Notes under the pieces: generated by a model
The model's database searches: none
Told to the model about the DNA's origin: nothing
The model's input: the letters and a program-made list of their open reading frames with translations, nothing else
Shown: positions 1 through 10,959 of the stretch, piece by piece
Numbering within the stretch: the stretch's first letter is position 1
Layout: every line of letters begins with the position of its first letter
Source of the DNA: Cunninghamia lanceolata
Taxonomy: Eukaryota > Streptophyta > Pinopsida > Cupressales > Cupressaceae
DNA length: 64,000 bases
Direction of reading: 5' to 3'
Assembly: GCA_027924645.1 (NCBI GenBank)
Contig: BSBN01000040.1
Coordinates: 2,914,001-2,978,000 of the forward strand
Translations under genes and position numbers: made by a program

Positions 1-504
1 TGTCAAAGAAGAGTTGAGGTAACCACCTCTTCCTGAAAAGTTGGAGAACGAGTTCCCATGTTATCTCCCCTGGTGACAACCTCTTTTTAGCTTTCCTATT
101 GTCCCACCAAGTAGTTGCTTCACCAGTGAGTTGGTATGCACCCCACATAGCCTTGGTCTCATTAGATAAATTATGGAGTTCAAAATACTTCTCCATCTCG
201 ATAATCTAAGCTTTTGCTCTGTCTCCGATGGTTCTACCATCAAATTTGAGTGGAGAAACCTTCTTGAGGTCCTTACCCAATTCCTTTGCAATTCTACCCT
301 AATTGTTTGCATTATCCTCATTTTCTTGATTCCGCTTCTCATTCCCTTTATCTCAATTTGGTTTTGACACCCTCGATTTCCTCTGATCTCTTGCTCTAAA
401 TTGTCCATCCTAGTTCCTTGCTGGGTTAGGAGGTTAAGGATTTAGTCCAACCTCTCATTCTCCTCATTGTTTGGGCCACTATGGTTTGTGTTTCTCATAT
501 CCAT
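1..504 (-). pseudogene. Ty3/gypsy gag fragment, frame-broken, runs off the left edge
   Basis: Start of a retrotransposon Gag on the - strand. The start codon is at 504 (MDMRNTNHSG), about 77 nt downstream of a primer-binding site, the normal distance in LTR elements. Reading on, the capsid-type signature appears as KFDGRTIGDRAKA, then a TAG stop, then MEKYFELHNLSNETKAMWGA; this matches the K-F-(D/N)-G ... W...ME.YF.L......K...A...L.G.A..WW pattern of the retrotransposon gag family. An in-frame stop near codon 19 and at least one frameshift (the WW-D-N-R-K part lies in another frame) show it is dead. It would form the virus-like particle shell. The element continues beyond position 1. Confidence 0.75.
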
Positions 505-581
505 TATAGCTGATTAGGGTCAATCTGCATCAATATTTGTATCTTAGTGTGGTAGACAAAGGCCCTAGTGTTAAACCTAGT

Positions 582-593
582 GCTTTGATACTA
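582..593 (-). other. Primer-binding site of the left-edge Ty3/gypsy element
   Basis: On the - strand the bases read GTATCAAAGC, one mismatch from the tRNA-iMet-complementary core GTATCAGAGC. It lies between the gag start (504) and a TG-starting sequence at 601 that would be the end of the 5' LTR read in reverse. Confidence 0.55.
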
Positions 594-1560
594 AATTTAA
601 TGTATGCAACCCAAAACTATAACATGGAAGTAAATAACCGTCTTAAACACAATAATATAAAATAGAAAAGATAAATCTTCTATACATATGTAAAAATATC
701 CACTTACATCTTACAAATACACGTGCCAAATCCAGGTGTTAGCATTAGAAAAATAATATATAATGATACATCTCTGGCTCTCATGCCATATAGTCATCTT
801 GGTACAATAATAAAGTACAATATACAAGTAATGATAATGAATAAAGTCACTGTCACCAGCCACCACTAACCCGCATGGTCATCCGCAAGCCGAAGACGAG
901 AACATGGCCCAGGTGCTTTTCCGCCCAACCATGAAGCTTTAGTCTTCCCTAGAATCCTTCCTAACATGAAGGATACTTGACCCTGCATGAGGTGCCTAGC
1001 AACCTGGAAACAATAGGCATGAGGGAAAACCTGATGCAACCTAATGTCTACATGCATTTCTAACTAGAATGTGTATTATCTCACTATCAAGATGTGGCAG
1101 AGAAACATATCTATATAACTAGGCAATTTCATCTATTTCAATGAACACAGATTTGGCCAAAGCACTCATACATAAACTGACAGATCCTGAAAAGTAGATC
1201 AACCTTCTTTGATAACCCACATTTGGTACCCTATCCCAGAAGGTAAACCCAACATACTTATGGAAAAATAAAACAATTTCTTACAAAACAATTCATGAAA
1301 CACATGCATTTATTCACTAAACAGATACTAATACTTTCTCAGAAAAATTAATGTGAATACACTTGACTATCTCTATAATGATGTATGCATATTATGCTTA
1401 TAGTGAATTTCATGCATTTGTCTAATTCAATTATAGATACTATTTATACGTATGTTTTTCTAACCACTTCATATTGTTTATCAACAGGGATAAAGAGTGT
1501 TTTGTTATATAATGAAAGTTTCCAATAGTGACCATAACATAACTTACATAGTTATCTAAA

Positions 1561-1652
1561 TATACATATATAGGCATATATATACATATATATTAGTAAT
1601 ATATATGTATACACACACATGTGTGTGTCTATATATATATATAGATAAACTC
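1561..1652. repeat. AT-rich palindromic (TA/CA)n simple repeat
   Basis: Interrupted ATATAC/TATATG tracts with an ACACACACATGTGTGTGT palindrome in the middle, able to fold into a cruciform or hairpin. Simple-sequence DNA without coding potential. Confidence 0.7.
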
Positions 1653-1870
1653 ATAATCACATTTCATGTATAATTACCTCAAGAAAAGCTAGATCAATGA
1701 ATTCATTCTTAAGGTAAGGTCAGTTTTAACACATTCATGATAACCTTGGAGATAAAGTTTGGAAAACAATTCAAATTTCCACTCAGTCAAGTTTATATAT
1801 TGTTGAGTTAAAATCTCATGCACAATAGAGAGATCAACATTCAATTTGCTAAGTATAATCCACATTTTGC

Positions 1871-1904
1871 CCACACACACACACACGCACGCACACACAC
1901 ATAT

Positions 1905-1960
<56 letters not shown>
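1871..1960. repeat. Compound microsatellite (CA)n-(TA)n-(GA)n
   Basis: Adjacent runs of CA (about 1871-1900, with two CG interruptions), TA (about 1911-1936) and GA (about 1937-1960). A typical hypervariable compound microsatellite. Confidence 0.9.
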
Positions 1961-1962
<2 letters not shown>

Positions 1963-2022
1963 GAAAGAGAACTTAGGCCAATAATAAACATCACAGGCCA
2001 AACAATACACCATAAGTTGTGT

Positions 2023-4169
2023 TGGTTGTTTTAAATTCCCAACCTGATTCTTGCAGCAAATCTATAAAATAGCCACTTATTAATGATTGATCTGCCTCAA
2101 TGGATTGGCCAATGAATAGGAAATTTGGGATAGAGGATTTTTCTCAATCTCCTTTTTCTTCCTTTGCACTTTAGGCTCTGTGAAACCAAGGAGGGTGTTC
2201 CTTTGTAAATGGATTTATTTCTAATTCTCTAGCTAGTCCTCCTTAACCGATGTCTTCTTTTCTTGGGGAAAACAATGTTCTACTAAAATGTATGGGGTTT
2301 TCCTAAGATATTAGCTTGTCAACACTGTTCCTATCACAGATATGTTCCTCGTAAATTGCTTGAAAGAATGTATGATAAAGTAAAGGGATTGGCTAGATTC
2401 TTTAAGCTCTTATCTTATTCTTTGCAGAGGAACATGCAAAACTTAACTTAATCCATATAAATACCTAAAATCCTATTGTTGGAAAGGAAAATACTTGGAT
2501 TGATTTTAAAATATTTTGTGGATAATCAAAGGGGTGTAAGTTCAGTATAGTATTCATGAACAGATCAGTGCCTATCGAAGGGCCAAAGAGTCAAAAATAT
2601 TAAATTGATAAAAACTAAACAGGTTGTGATGTAACAAACCTTAGTTTACTGTAAAGTATAAGAATGCCTTACATTGAAGATACTCTACTAGTTTTGGAGT
2701 CAACCATACTTAGTTATCCCTATAACCAGAATCACATTTGATATTTTCTAATAGCAATTTTATATTACTACTTTAGTAAATGCCATAAGAGAAATATACC
2801 AGCATAGGAAAGACTGTAATGATGAATAAAGATGATCCTTAACCAAATATATATTCATAATGTGAAACTGTATACATGAAGTAGGAGACAGTATACTCCA
2901 AGACTCAATAAGATTTGTAAAATAAACTATTCAGTAACTTGCATCATAGCTTTTGATAATTCTATCAAGAAATCAAAAGAGAATCAAAATGGAAACCTGA
3001 AAATAGACAACAAACTTATTTACAACTCCTCTTTGACTAGATTGATCCATATTTTAGACTAAGTCTGGAGACATGACCTCAAACTAATTCTTTTTCATAA
3101 GCCCTCAATTCCCTTTTATAGAGATAAGGGATCAACAAGATTCAGGCTTATGACAAAAGAAGTTACAACTATTTTGTAACCAACAAATGCAGCTGGAAGA
3201 AGAGGCCATTGATCTCGATCTTAGCTGGCACAACTTGACGGTGTTGATTTGATCTTATTCTAGGTCTGACCTTACTGCTTGGTCCTTTCAATAGTATCCT
3301 TCCATTTGGACAGCCTTTTCCAGCCGTGATCCTGAGGAGAAGTCCTTCTTTTAGTGCAGTTAATATAGCACCCACCATTCCGTGTATGAAGGATATGGTC
3401 AAAGATATGATCTTGACAGAATAGTGGATAATCGTCGGATCTCTTATACTTGAACATAACACTTCTCACAAAAGTGGTCATGTTTCATGCCACGTCTGAT
3501 CCTTGTCATTAATGTAATAATCCCATCACTTAGAAAGCCACGTGTCTACATTCTGTCATTCCGCGGTCACTCAGAAAATCCTTTGGTGGAGTATGGCAAA
3601 ATGTCTGAATCATAGAGAAATAGTTTTGTAAGGCCTAGGACCCACCTTCATGACATCCTAGATGATCCTCGACCAGTTGTTACCCTTTTTGCATTTTTAC
3701 TGAGGTGAGCTTGCTTTGTATCTCTTTGTGGGCAGATTAGTGGAAACGAATCCGCTAGCACCACCTACCAAAACTAGTTAGTAGGACTGGACCTTCACAT
3801 GTGTACTACTTATGCCGCTTTAGGAGAAGGATGGCCAATTGGATTGATTCTTCTTTAAGATAAAGTTGTTCTAGGTGCGGGCTACAAATGGTAACTGCTT
3901 GGCGAGGGGTTGGTAAACAATGTTGCAGGAAGGCATGAAGGAAAACTTTAAAGGATGGTAATAGGAAATAAGCAGTCACTGAAGAATTACGTCATATGTG
4001 GCCGTTTGCATGACTTCATACTATGAGGGTTCAAGGTTTTAGCAAATTTGGCTTACTCAAAGCATTTTTTCTAGCATAGAAACCCTAATTTTGGAAATCT
4101 AATGATCAAATGACAGAGAGCTGGGAACAAAATTACCAGAAACATGAAAAAAATTATATGGTTCCATCA
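2023..4169 (-). repeat. 3' LTR of the 2023-8778 element
   Basis: Starts TGGTTGTTTTAAATTCCC and ends GGTTCCATCA on the plus strand; collinear with 6616-8778 over its whole 2147 bp. Because gag is on the - strand this copy is the 3' LTR. Confidence 0.88.
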
Positions 4170-4265
4170 GTGGCTCTAGTTGGGGATGCCTGTTCTATTA
4201 TGAATAGAGTGAGATCACAAAAGAACTCTGGAGGAGAAGACCACACACATAATGACCTCAAGCCA

Positions 4266-5387
4266 TTATGTAGAGAAAAAACCTAGCTTGCCTCTATCAA
4301 ACATTTTGTTCTCCAATGACTCTATTAAACTGCATTGAAAAACTTGACTGAAATCTAACCTGTTCTTAACAAAGACACTTGGATAGCTGGTTGGACAGTT
4401 ATTTTCATTTTCTCCATGATTTCCCCCACTGTTCTGGACCACAAATAAATGATATATATTGTCATCAAAAAGAGATTCAGCACCCGGTTCAATTGTTTCT
4501 AACCATGTGAAAATATTATCATCTCCTGATTTCTGCCTTTTGCATAAATCTAAAAAATAAAAGCAATCATAATCCATTTTATAATTGGTAGTATGGGAGT
4601 TCTTAAATTCTCCTAGATCAATGTCAAATCTGAAACAATCATATTTTGCTTCCCTTGAAATCTGACACTCTGCTTTTATCTTCTACCTTTTGAACTAGCT
4701 TCTCATCTTGATGATGAATATAGGAATGGGAAACATTACCAAGCTAAAAATTTAGGTCCTGATCTATTAACTCAGTACTTATCCCCCTACATTCCTCTGT
4801 ATGTTGAACCAATATTGCTTCATTAGTTCCTTCATGATCCCTTTCAAATAGTGGATTTTCTATGCATTTATAGGGCTCCATATCTTCTCTTACTGATATA
4901 TCCATAGGTTCCTCATATAATGGGTTGTCTCTTATATGCATTTCATTTGCACAATCTCCAATATCACTGCTCTGATAGCATCCATCATTATATGATTCAT
5001 AACCCCTACTATTTTGATGTGAGCATTTTGATAATTGGTCACTATTTTCTATTGATTAACAAGGATCAATCCCTCCTAGTATTTAGACTCAAAACAAGTT
5101 GCTTCCCTAGGAGACTTTGATGTAGAATGGATTTCCTCACAAACAGGGGAAATATCTTCACAACTTGTCATTCTTTTATAAGTCAAAGGAACTTGCTTAA
5201 CTGATATATCTTTCTGTATGTTGGTGTCCATTATCTCATAAGCTGCTTTTTAAGGCTCTGGGGATTTCCTTTTATTTTGATACTGAGGGGAAAAATGAGT
5301 AGCAGGATTACAGAAACTTAGAACTCCTTTGTTTTGATCATAGTCCCTATCCCCTTCAGTATACTGAGTGCCATACATTAATTGTTT
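4266..5387 (-). pseudogene. Decayed region downstream of gag, with NPL(F/Y)E motifs
   Basis: Downstream of the gag stop the - strand continues as broken reading frames (open pieces at 4744-4941 and 4266-4577). In the 4744-4941 piece two short motifs stand out: RDNPLYEEP (4909-4935) and IENPLFER (4842-4866). The same (D/E)NPL(F/Y)E motif occurs twice in a different element at 32658-32714. I do not recognise a domain. The amino acids are acidic and hydrophilic, so this may have been the C-terminal part of an extended Gag or an extra ORF. Stops and frameshifts show it is inactive. Confidence 0.5.
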
Positions 5388-6179
5388 TCACATAGGTTTG
5401 TCAGAATAGCCCATTTTATCTTCACTTTGGTAGATGGGGGAACAAATGGATCCATTATTCCTTTGATACCCATTTTTTATAAACTCACAACCTTTTATCT
5501 TTGTATGCTTCAAATTATTTTCTATATTTATGGCTAAGGAATATGCTTGCCTCATAGTAGTAGGGTTCTTATCTCTCCGTCGATAATTGTCTTTTTTATT
5601 GAATGCACCTAAATATATGATCAAACACATAGCCTCATTGGGTTTGATATTTTTAGGAATTTCCCTCATTGTTTTGGCAAATCTTAAATTGAAAACTGGG
5701 ACTGATTCCTTATCTTCCTTTTCAACTTGCATGAGTTCTTTAATTAAAGAACCTACATCTATTCTTTCCCCAAATTGTTCCATGAAAGCAAACCTTAAAT
5801 CTTTCCAAGAAAAGATAGACTGATTGGGTAGATATGCAAACCAATCTCTAACTTCTCCCCTAAAAGTTTGAACAAACAACTTTATGACTACATCTTCATG
5901 ATCTATTTCATAATATCCCATTAAGTCACAAAATTCTTGTAAATGGTTGCTAGTTGTTTTGGATCTATCATTACTAAACTTGGTTCTCTGACTTCTAACT
6001 TCATTGGGCATATGATTTGGAAACCCACAAATACTATTGAAATTAATGGCCCTATATCTTTCCATGGCAAATCCACTTTGATAAAAGAAGTGAGGTTGTT
6101 GCTTATACATTTCTAAACTTCTAGGAATTTTCTGAAGCTTGGTAAAATACTTGAAAATAATTTTTTGCTTCTGGTACAA
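5388..6179 (-). CDS. gag: Retrotransposon Gag (capsid) of the 2023-8778 element
   Basis: Open frame of 263 codons on the - strand. The middle matches the retrotransposon gag (capsid) family: residues about 80-170 contain LQEFCDLMGYYEIDHEDV, then EVRDWFAYLPN...SWKDLRFAFMEQF and SVPVFNLRFAKTMREIP, the usual helical pattern ending in the F..RF motif. No CCHC zinc knuckle follows. It would assemble the particle that packages element RNA. The N-terminal 40 residues are uncertain; the first Met (6179) is simply the most upstream one, and the leader from the 5' LTR (6616) is about 440 nt. The protein could still be made, but LTR divergence makes current activity unlikely. Confidence 0.75.
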   Translation of the reverse strand: MYQKQKIIFKYFTKLQKIPRSLEMYKQQPHFFYQSGFAMERYRAINFNSICGFPNHMPNEVRSQRTKFSNDRSKTTSNHLQEFCDLMGYYEIDHEDVVIKLFVQTFRGEVRDWFAYLPNQSIFSWKDLRFAFMEQFGERIDVGSLIKELMQVEKEDKESVPVFNLRFAKTMREIPKNIKPNEAMCLIIYLGAFNKKDNYRRRDKNPTTMRQAYSLAINIENNLKHTKIKGCEFIKNGYQRNNGSICSPIYQSEDKMGYSDKPM

Positions 6180-6591
6180 ATTATGCTTTGATTTTCAAGC
6201 AAAATCAATAACACTAGACTGCATCACTAGATCCCTTCTTATAGAGTCGCCACCTTTGTTTCATAGAGGAATATACTGTTTCTTCTTCAAAATCAACCCT
6301 TTGAATCATGTTTCACAGTAGGGTTATATGGAACATTTTGATGCATAAAACTTCATGTAACAGTCCTGCATCTATCTCAAAATATGGTAGAGTCACCACC
6401 CTTTTTTGGGGAAAATAATGAACAAAAATTTTATGCAAACTCTAAAAAACCCATGACAATCTACTGCACTTAGTATTTAGAACTTTTATACAAGAGTTCC
6501 CCAATAAAGTCACCAATCTGTTAGTGACTCGAATGGGCAAACCTTCACCAGAAACTCTAGGGCAAGTTTTGACAATATTTTCACTTCAATA

Positions 6592-6610
6592 TCCCCAGTA
6601 GAGTTGCCAA
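6592..6610 (-). other. Candidate primer-binding site of the 2023-8778 element
   Basis: The - strand reads TTGGCAACTCTACTGGGGA about 5 nt inside the 5' LTR. This resembles the TGGCGACTC..CTGGGGA primer sites of Tat/Ogre-type plant elements. Similar GAGTCGCCACC-like strings recur in the leader (about 6244 and 6390). Confidence 0.5.
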
Positions 6611-6615
6611 TCTAT

Positions 6616-8778
6616 TGGTTGTTTTAAATTCCCAACTTGATTCTCGCAACAAATCTATAAAATAGCCACTTATTAATGTTTGATATGTCTCGACGGATTG
6701 GCCAACGAATAGGAAATTTGGGAGAGAGGGTTTTTCTCAATCTCCTTTTTCTTCCTCTACACTTTAGGCTCTGTGAAACCAAGGAGGGTGTTCCTTTGTA
6801 GATGGATTTATTTCTAATTCTCTAGCTATTTCTCCTTAACTGATGTCTTCTTTTCTTGGGGAAAATAGTGTTCTACTAAAATGGATGGGGTTTTCCTGAG
6901 ATATTAGCTTGTCAACACTATTCCTATCACATATATGTTCCTCGTAAATTGCTTGAAAGAATGTATGATAAAGAAAAGGGATTGGCTAGATTCTTTAAGC
7001 TCTTATCTTATTATTTGCAGAGGAACATGAAAAACTTAACTTAATCCATATAAATACCTAAAATCCTATTGTTAGAAAGGAAAATACTTGGATTGATTTT
7101 AAAATATTTCGAGGATAATTAAAGGGGCATAAGTTCAGTATAGTATTCATGAACAAATCAATGCCTATCCAAGGGCCAAAGAGTCAAAAAGATTAAATTG
7201 ATAAAAACTAAACAGGTTGTGATTTAACAAACCTCAGTTTACTGTAAAGGTATAACAATGCCTTACATTGAAAATACTCTACTAGTTTTGGAGTCAACCA
7301 TACTTAGTTATCCTTGTAAACCAAGATCACATTTGATATTTTCTAATAACAATTTTATATTACTACTTGAGTAAATTCCATAAGAGAAATATATGAGCAC
7401 AGGAAAGACTGATGATGAATAAAGATGATCCTTGACCAAATATATATTCATAATGTGAAACTGTATACATGAAGTAGGAGACAGTATACTCCAAGACTCA
7501 ACAAGATTTGTAAAATAAATTGTTCAGTAACTTGCATCATAGCTTTCGATAATTCTATCAAGAAATCAAAAGAGACTCAAAATGGAAACCTGAAAACAGA
7601 CAACTAATTCTATTAGTAGAAAACAAACTTATTTACAACTCCTCCCTAACTAGATTGATCCATATTTCAGATTAAGTTTGGAGACATGACCTCGAACCAA
7701 TGCTTTTTCATAAGCCCTAAATTCCCTTTTATAGAGATAAGGGAGAAACAAGCTTCAGGCATATGACAAAAGAAGTTACAACTATTTTGTAACCAACAGA
7801 TGCAACTGCAAGAAGAGGCCGTTGATCTCAATCTTAGTTGGCGCAACTTGATGGTGCTGATTTGATCTTATTCCAGGTCAGACCTTACTGCTTGCTCCTT
7901 TCAATAATATCCTATCATCTGGATAGCCTTTTCTAGCCATGATCTCAAGAAGTCCTTATTGCAGTGCAGTTAAGACAACACCCTCCATTCCACATATGAA
8001 GGATATGGTCAGAGATATGATCTTGGTGGAATAGCAGATAACCGTCAGATCTCTTGTACTCGAATAGAACACTTCTTGAAAAAGCGGTCATGTTTCATGC
8101 CACATCTAATCCTTGCCATTAATGTAATAATCCCATCACTCAGAAATCCATGCGTCTAGATTCCGTCATTCCGCAGTAACCAGAAAATCCTTTGGTAGAT
8201 TATGGAGGAATGTCAGAATCATAGAGAAATGGTTTTGTAACGCCCAGGACCCACTTCCTTGCCATCCTAGATGGTCCTCGACCAGTTGTCACCCTTTCCG
8301 TGTTTCCGCCGAGGTGAGCTTCCTTTGTATCTCTTTGTGGGCAGATTGGCAGAAACGAATCCACTAGCGCCACCTGTCAAAACTAGTTAGTAGGACTGGA
8401 CCTTGACATGTGTACTACTTCTGCCACTTTAGGAGAAGGATGGCCAATTGGGTCGATTCTTCTTTAAGATAAAGTTGTTCTAGGTGCGGGCTATAGACGG
8501 TAACTACTTGGCGAGGGGCCGATAAATAATGTTGAGGGAAGGCATGAAGGAAAACTTTAAAGGATGGTGACAGGAAATAAGTAGTTACTAAAGAATTACA
8601 TCGTATGTGGCCATTTGCATGACTTCATACTACGAGGGTTCAGGGTTTTAGCAAATTTGGCTTACTCAGAGCATTTTTTCTAGCAGAGAAACCCTAATTT
8701 TGGAAATCTAATGATCAAGTGACATAGAGCTGGGAACAAAATTACCATAAACATGAAAAAATTTATATGGTTCCATCA
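6616..8778 (-). repeat. 5' LTR of the 2023-8778 element
   Basis: 2163-bp copy of 2023-4169, with TGGTTG at the left and CCATCA at the right on the plus strand. It adjoins the candidate primer-binding site, consistent with being the 5' LTR of a - strand element. Confidence 0.88.
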
Positions 8779-8922
8779 GGCTGTTTGGAAATACACAGGC
8801 TAACAATATACAGGCCGTTTAAAAAATACACAGGGCAACAATATACATGCCGTTGAAAATACACAGAGCAATAATATACAGGCCGTTGAAAATACACATG
8901 CCAACAATATACATACCATTTT
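8779..8922. repeat. 33-35 bp minisatellite, four units and a partial
   Basis: Units start at 8779, 8813, 8848 and 8881, with a partial fifth at 8914. The core is GGCCGTTGAAAATACACA followed by GGCAACAATATACA. The first unit begins exactly at the outer end of the neighbouring LTR. Confidence 0.85.
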
Positions 8923-10689
8923 ATATATATAGATCAAGTCGTTCTATATAGATAGGTCGTTTAAATAAAAACATAGACATATAACATAAAACAAAGGCTG
9001 ATACTAAGATCTTTAGGCCATTGGGATTATGAATATAGAACAATTCATATAGGGGAAAAACAATTATAAAACAAACTATAATCTTTTAGAGAAAAAGATA
9101 TCATTGCAATAAATATGGAAGTTGATGGTTTTAGATAAAACGTATCACGAAAAGAGATAAGTTATTGTTTTCATTTTGCTTAATGACATAGGATTCCTAT
9201 ACAAAGTTTGGAAGAAACATTAGCTGTAGTTAAATTGCAATAAAGATTGGGTAACATATAACTGATAGAGTATTAAATTCTTGAGCACTTTGATAGCAAG
9301 GTTGCCTAACAAGGCAAAAGGCTAGTATTGTAGGATAAGCTCAAAATGGATTTGTTGAACTAATTAAAGTATGGCACATTGCCATGGCACCACCAAGTTG
9401 CGGTGAAAGATCCTTTAGACAAGGAAAAAACATGAAAGATCACATGATAGGCACAAATTGGTTTGCTAAAGGATTTAAAACCTTCATCCCATTAAAAGGG
9501 CAAGCAAGAAGAGCATAAAACAATTCCAACATAAATGGGGTTTGAATCAAAAGTAGAGCCAATAAGAATAATGCATGGCCAATTAAATCTTAGCAAAAAA
9601 AATAATTATATTTGTAGTCGTTCGATAGTTGTACATAAGCCAAAAACATCAATACATAGATGAGTTTAGTTTGTTGGCCGATAGGGTTTCAACAAGCCAA
9701 AGGGTTTCCATTTTATCAACAATTGGTTGCAAGATGGTTTGAATACATAAACAATTGCATACCTGGGTAACCATGAACTCTTCTTGAGAATGATCTTTTG
9801 CCTCCTATCCGATGTTTCTTGTTCTCTGTTTGCTTTTCTCTCTGTATGTTTTTTTCTTTTTTGGTCTCCCCTTTTTGATGAATCCCTGTTGTAAAATTGG
9901 TGATCTCCTTTTAGCTTGAGACTTTTCTTTATTTTTAGTTGCAGTTTTTGCATGGTGAGGAGGTGCGTGGGCACTCCAAGTACCTCTAATCCTTTGCTTT
10001 TTAATTTTAAACTTCACTTAACACTATAGTTCCATTTATTTTTAATATTGCATGTGTATTTTTACAATTGTTTCATTATTTTATCTTACATTGCATATAT
10101 ATATAATAATCAAATTTGAAGTCAATTCATATAGTTTTGTTTAATCAAAAAGATGAAAAGAATGCAACATTATATGGTGAATCAAAAAAAGAAGGTCCAT
10201 AGTAAACAATTTGCATAATTAACTCATGGTTAGATGTCATAACCACAACCAAACTTCAATGAGAAATGTTCAATCAAGACTACGTATCCATGTTACGTGA
10301 AATCATACTGAAGCCATTCATTAATGCAAATATGTCATGATGCAATGTGTATGAAACTAAGTGAGTGTGTGCATGCATCAAGTTTTTCATCATGCCAACT
10401 CTTTTTGGCAGCTAGGACACTTCTACCTCAACCATGTTCTTGTCTTCGATATGTTCCTGCACTCAGTCGCACTTAGATTATCGTCAATAGGTTAGTCCAT
10501 ATAGTCATAGTCAAAGCACGAGTGAGATATACCTCCATAATCATAACATAATAATCCATCATTATATTAACTTTCAAATTTATGCAATTTAACATTAACG
10601 ACAAATTACCTTCATGCACGTGAAATCACCCAATAGTAAAGACAATCAAACTAATGTCAATTATACTGAATAATAAATGAAATTAAAAT
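8923..10689. other. Gene-free AT-rich stretch
   Basis: No recognisable gene or repeat boundary. Two overlapping lysine-rich - strand reading frames at 9666-10017 lack a domain and look like chance translation of a purine-rich tract. Confidence 0.5.
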
Positions 10690-10751
10690 GTCAGGATGTG
10701 ACAGGAGGCATGGTGTTATGATGTCTAAGACATGCCATTTTGTAGGGAGAA
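10690..10751 (-). repeat. Isolated inverted copy of the terminal repeat
   Basis: Contains GGCATGGTGTTATGATGTCT and GGGAGAATAG, the same sequence as the right-hand terminal repeat at 16660-16742. It stands head to head with the left terminal repeat that begins at 10801, as if a second related element ended here. Confidence 0.6.
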
Positions 10752-10800
10752 TAGCATACAAATATAAAACAAAAAGGTTATCAATATTTTTATGTGGGTA

Positions 10801-10883
10801 GGAAGTAGTTATTCTCTAGACAAAATCACATGCCTAAGACATCATAAGACCATGCCCCTCATGCACCATATGATAGCATGATG
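10801..10883 (+). repeat. Left terminal inverted repeat
   Basis: About 83 bp matching the reverse complement of 16660-16742 at roughly three quarters of positions by eye. The best shared block is CTAAGACATCATAA. Confidence 0.6.
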
Positions 10884-10959
10884 ACAAAATATTGATAGCG
10901 ACATAGTTAACCAAATGTTTTTTCTCGTGCAATTTCTGTTGCATTTCTGAGTGTGATGG

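Larger units (their letters stand above)
601..2022 (-). other. Gene-free stretch, probably starting with the 5' LTR of the left-edge element
   Basis: The - strand 5' LTR should begin at 601 (plus-strand TGTATGCAAC, that is, an LTR ending in CA). I cannot fix its other end because no second copy lies in the window. The rest is AT-rich with simple repeats. Short ORFs here (for example 866-1057 and 1689-1994) have no recognisable content; the second is largely translated microsatellite. Confidence 0.35.
2023..8778 (-). mobile_element. Old LTR retrotransposon, gag only, - strand
   Basis: Two long direct repeats (2023-4169 and 6616-8778) flank a 2.4-kb interior with a gag gene on the - strand. 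The LTRs start TG and end CA on either strand. No protease, reverse transcriptase, RNase H or integrase motif is visible, so the element is non-autonomous. The repeats differ noticeably (13 mismatches in the first 155 aligned bases by eye), so the insertion is old. I find no convincing target-site duplication: the five flanking bases are TGTGT on the left and GGCTG on the right. The PBS-like sequence resembles that of Tat/Ogre-type Ty3/gypsy elements; lineage is an inference. Confidence 0.85.

Noticed and set aside
1689..2034. Open frames on both strands over the compound microsatellite.
   Set aside because: Products are poly-(Ile-Tyr), (His-Thr) and (Arg-Glu) runs from simple repeats.
4170..4195. 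TGGCTCTAGTTGGGGATGCC next to the left LTR, PBS-like on the plus strand.
   Set aside because: gag is on the - strand and a better primer-site match abuts the right LTR (6592-6610); the resemblance is weak.
9666..10017. Two overlapping lysine-rich - strand frames.
   Set aside because: Low-complexity translation of a purine-rich tract; no domain, no plausible gene context.
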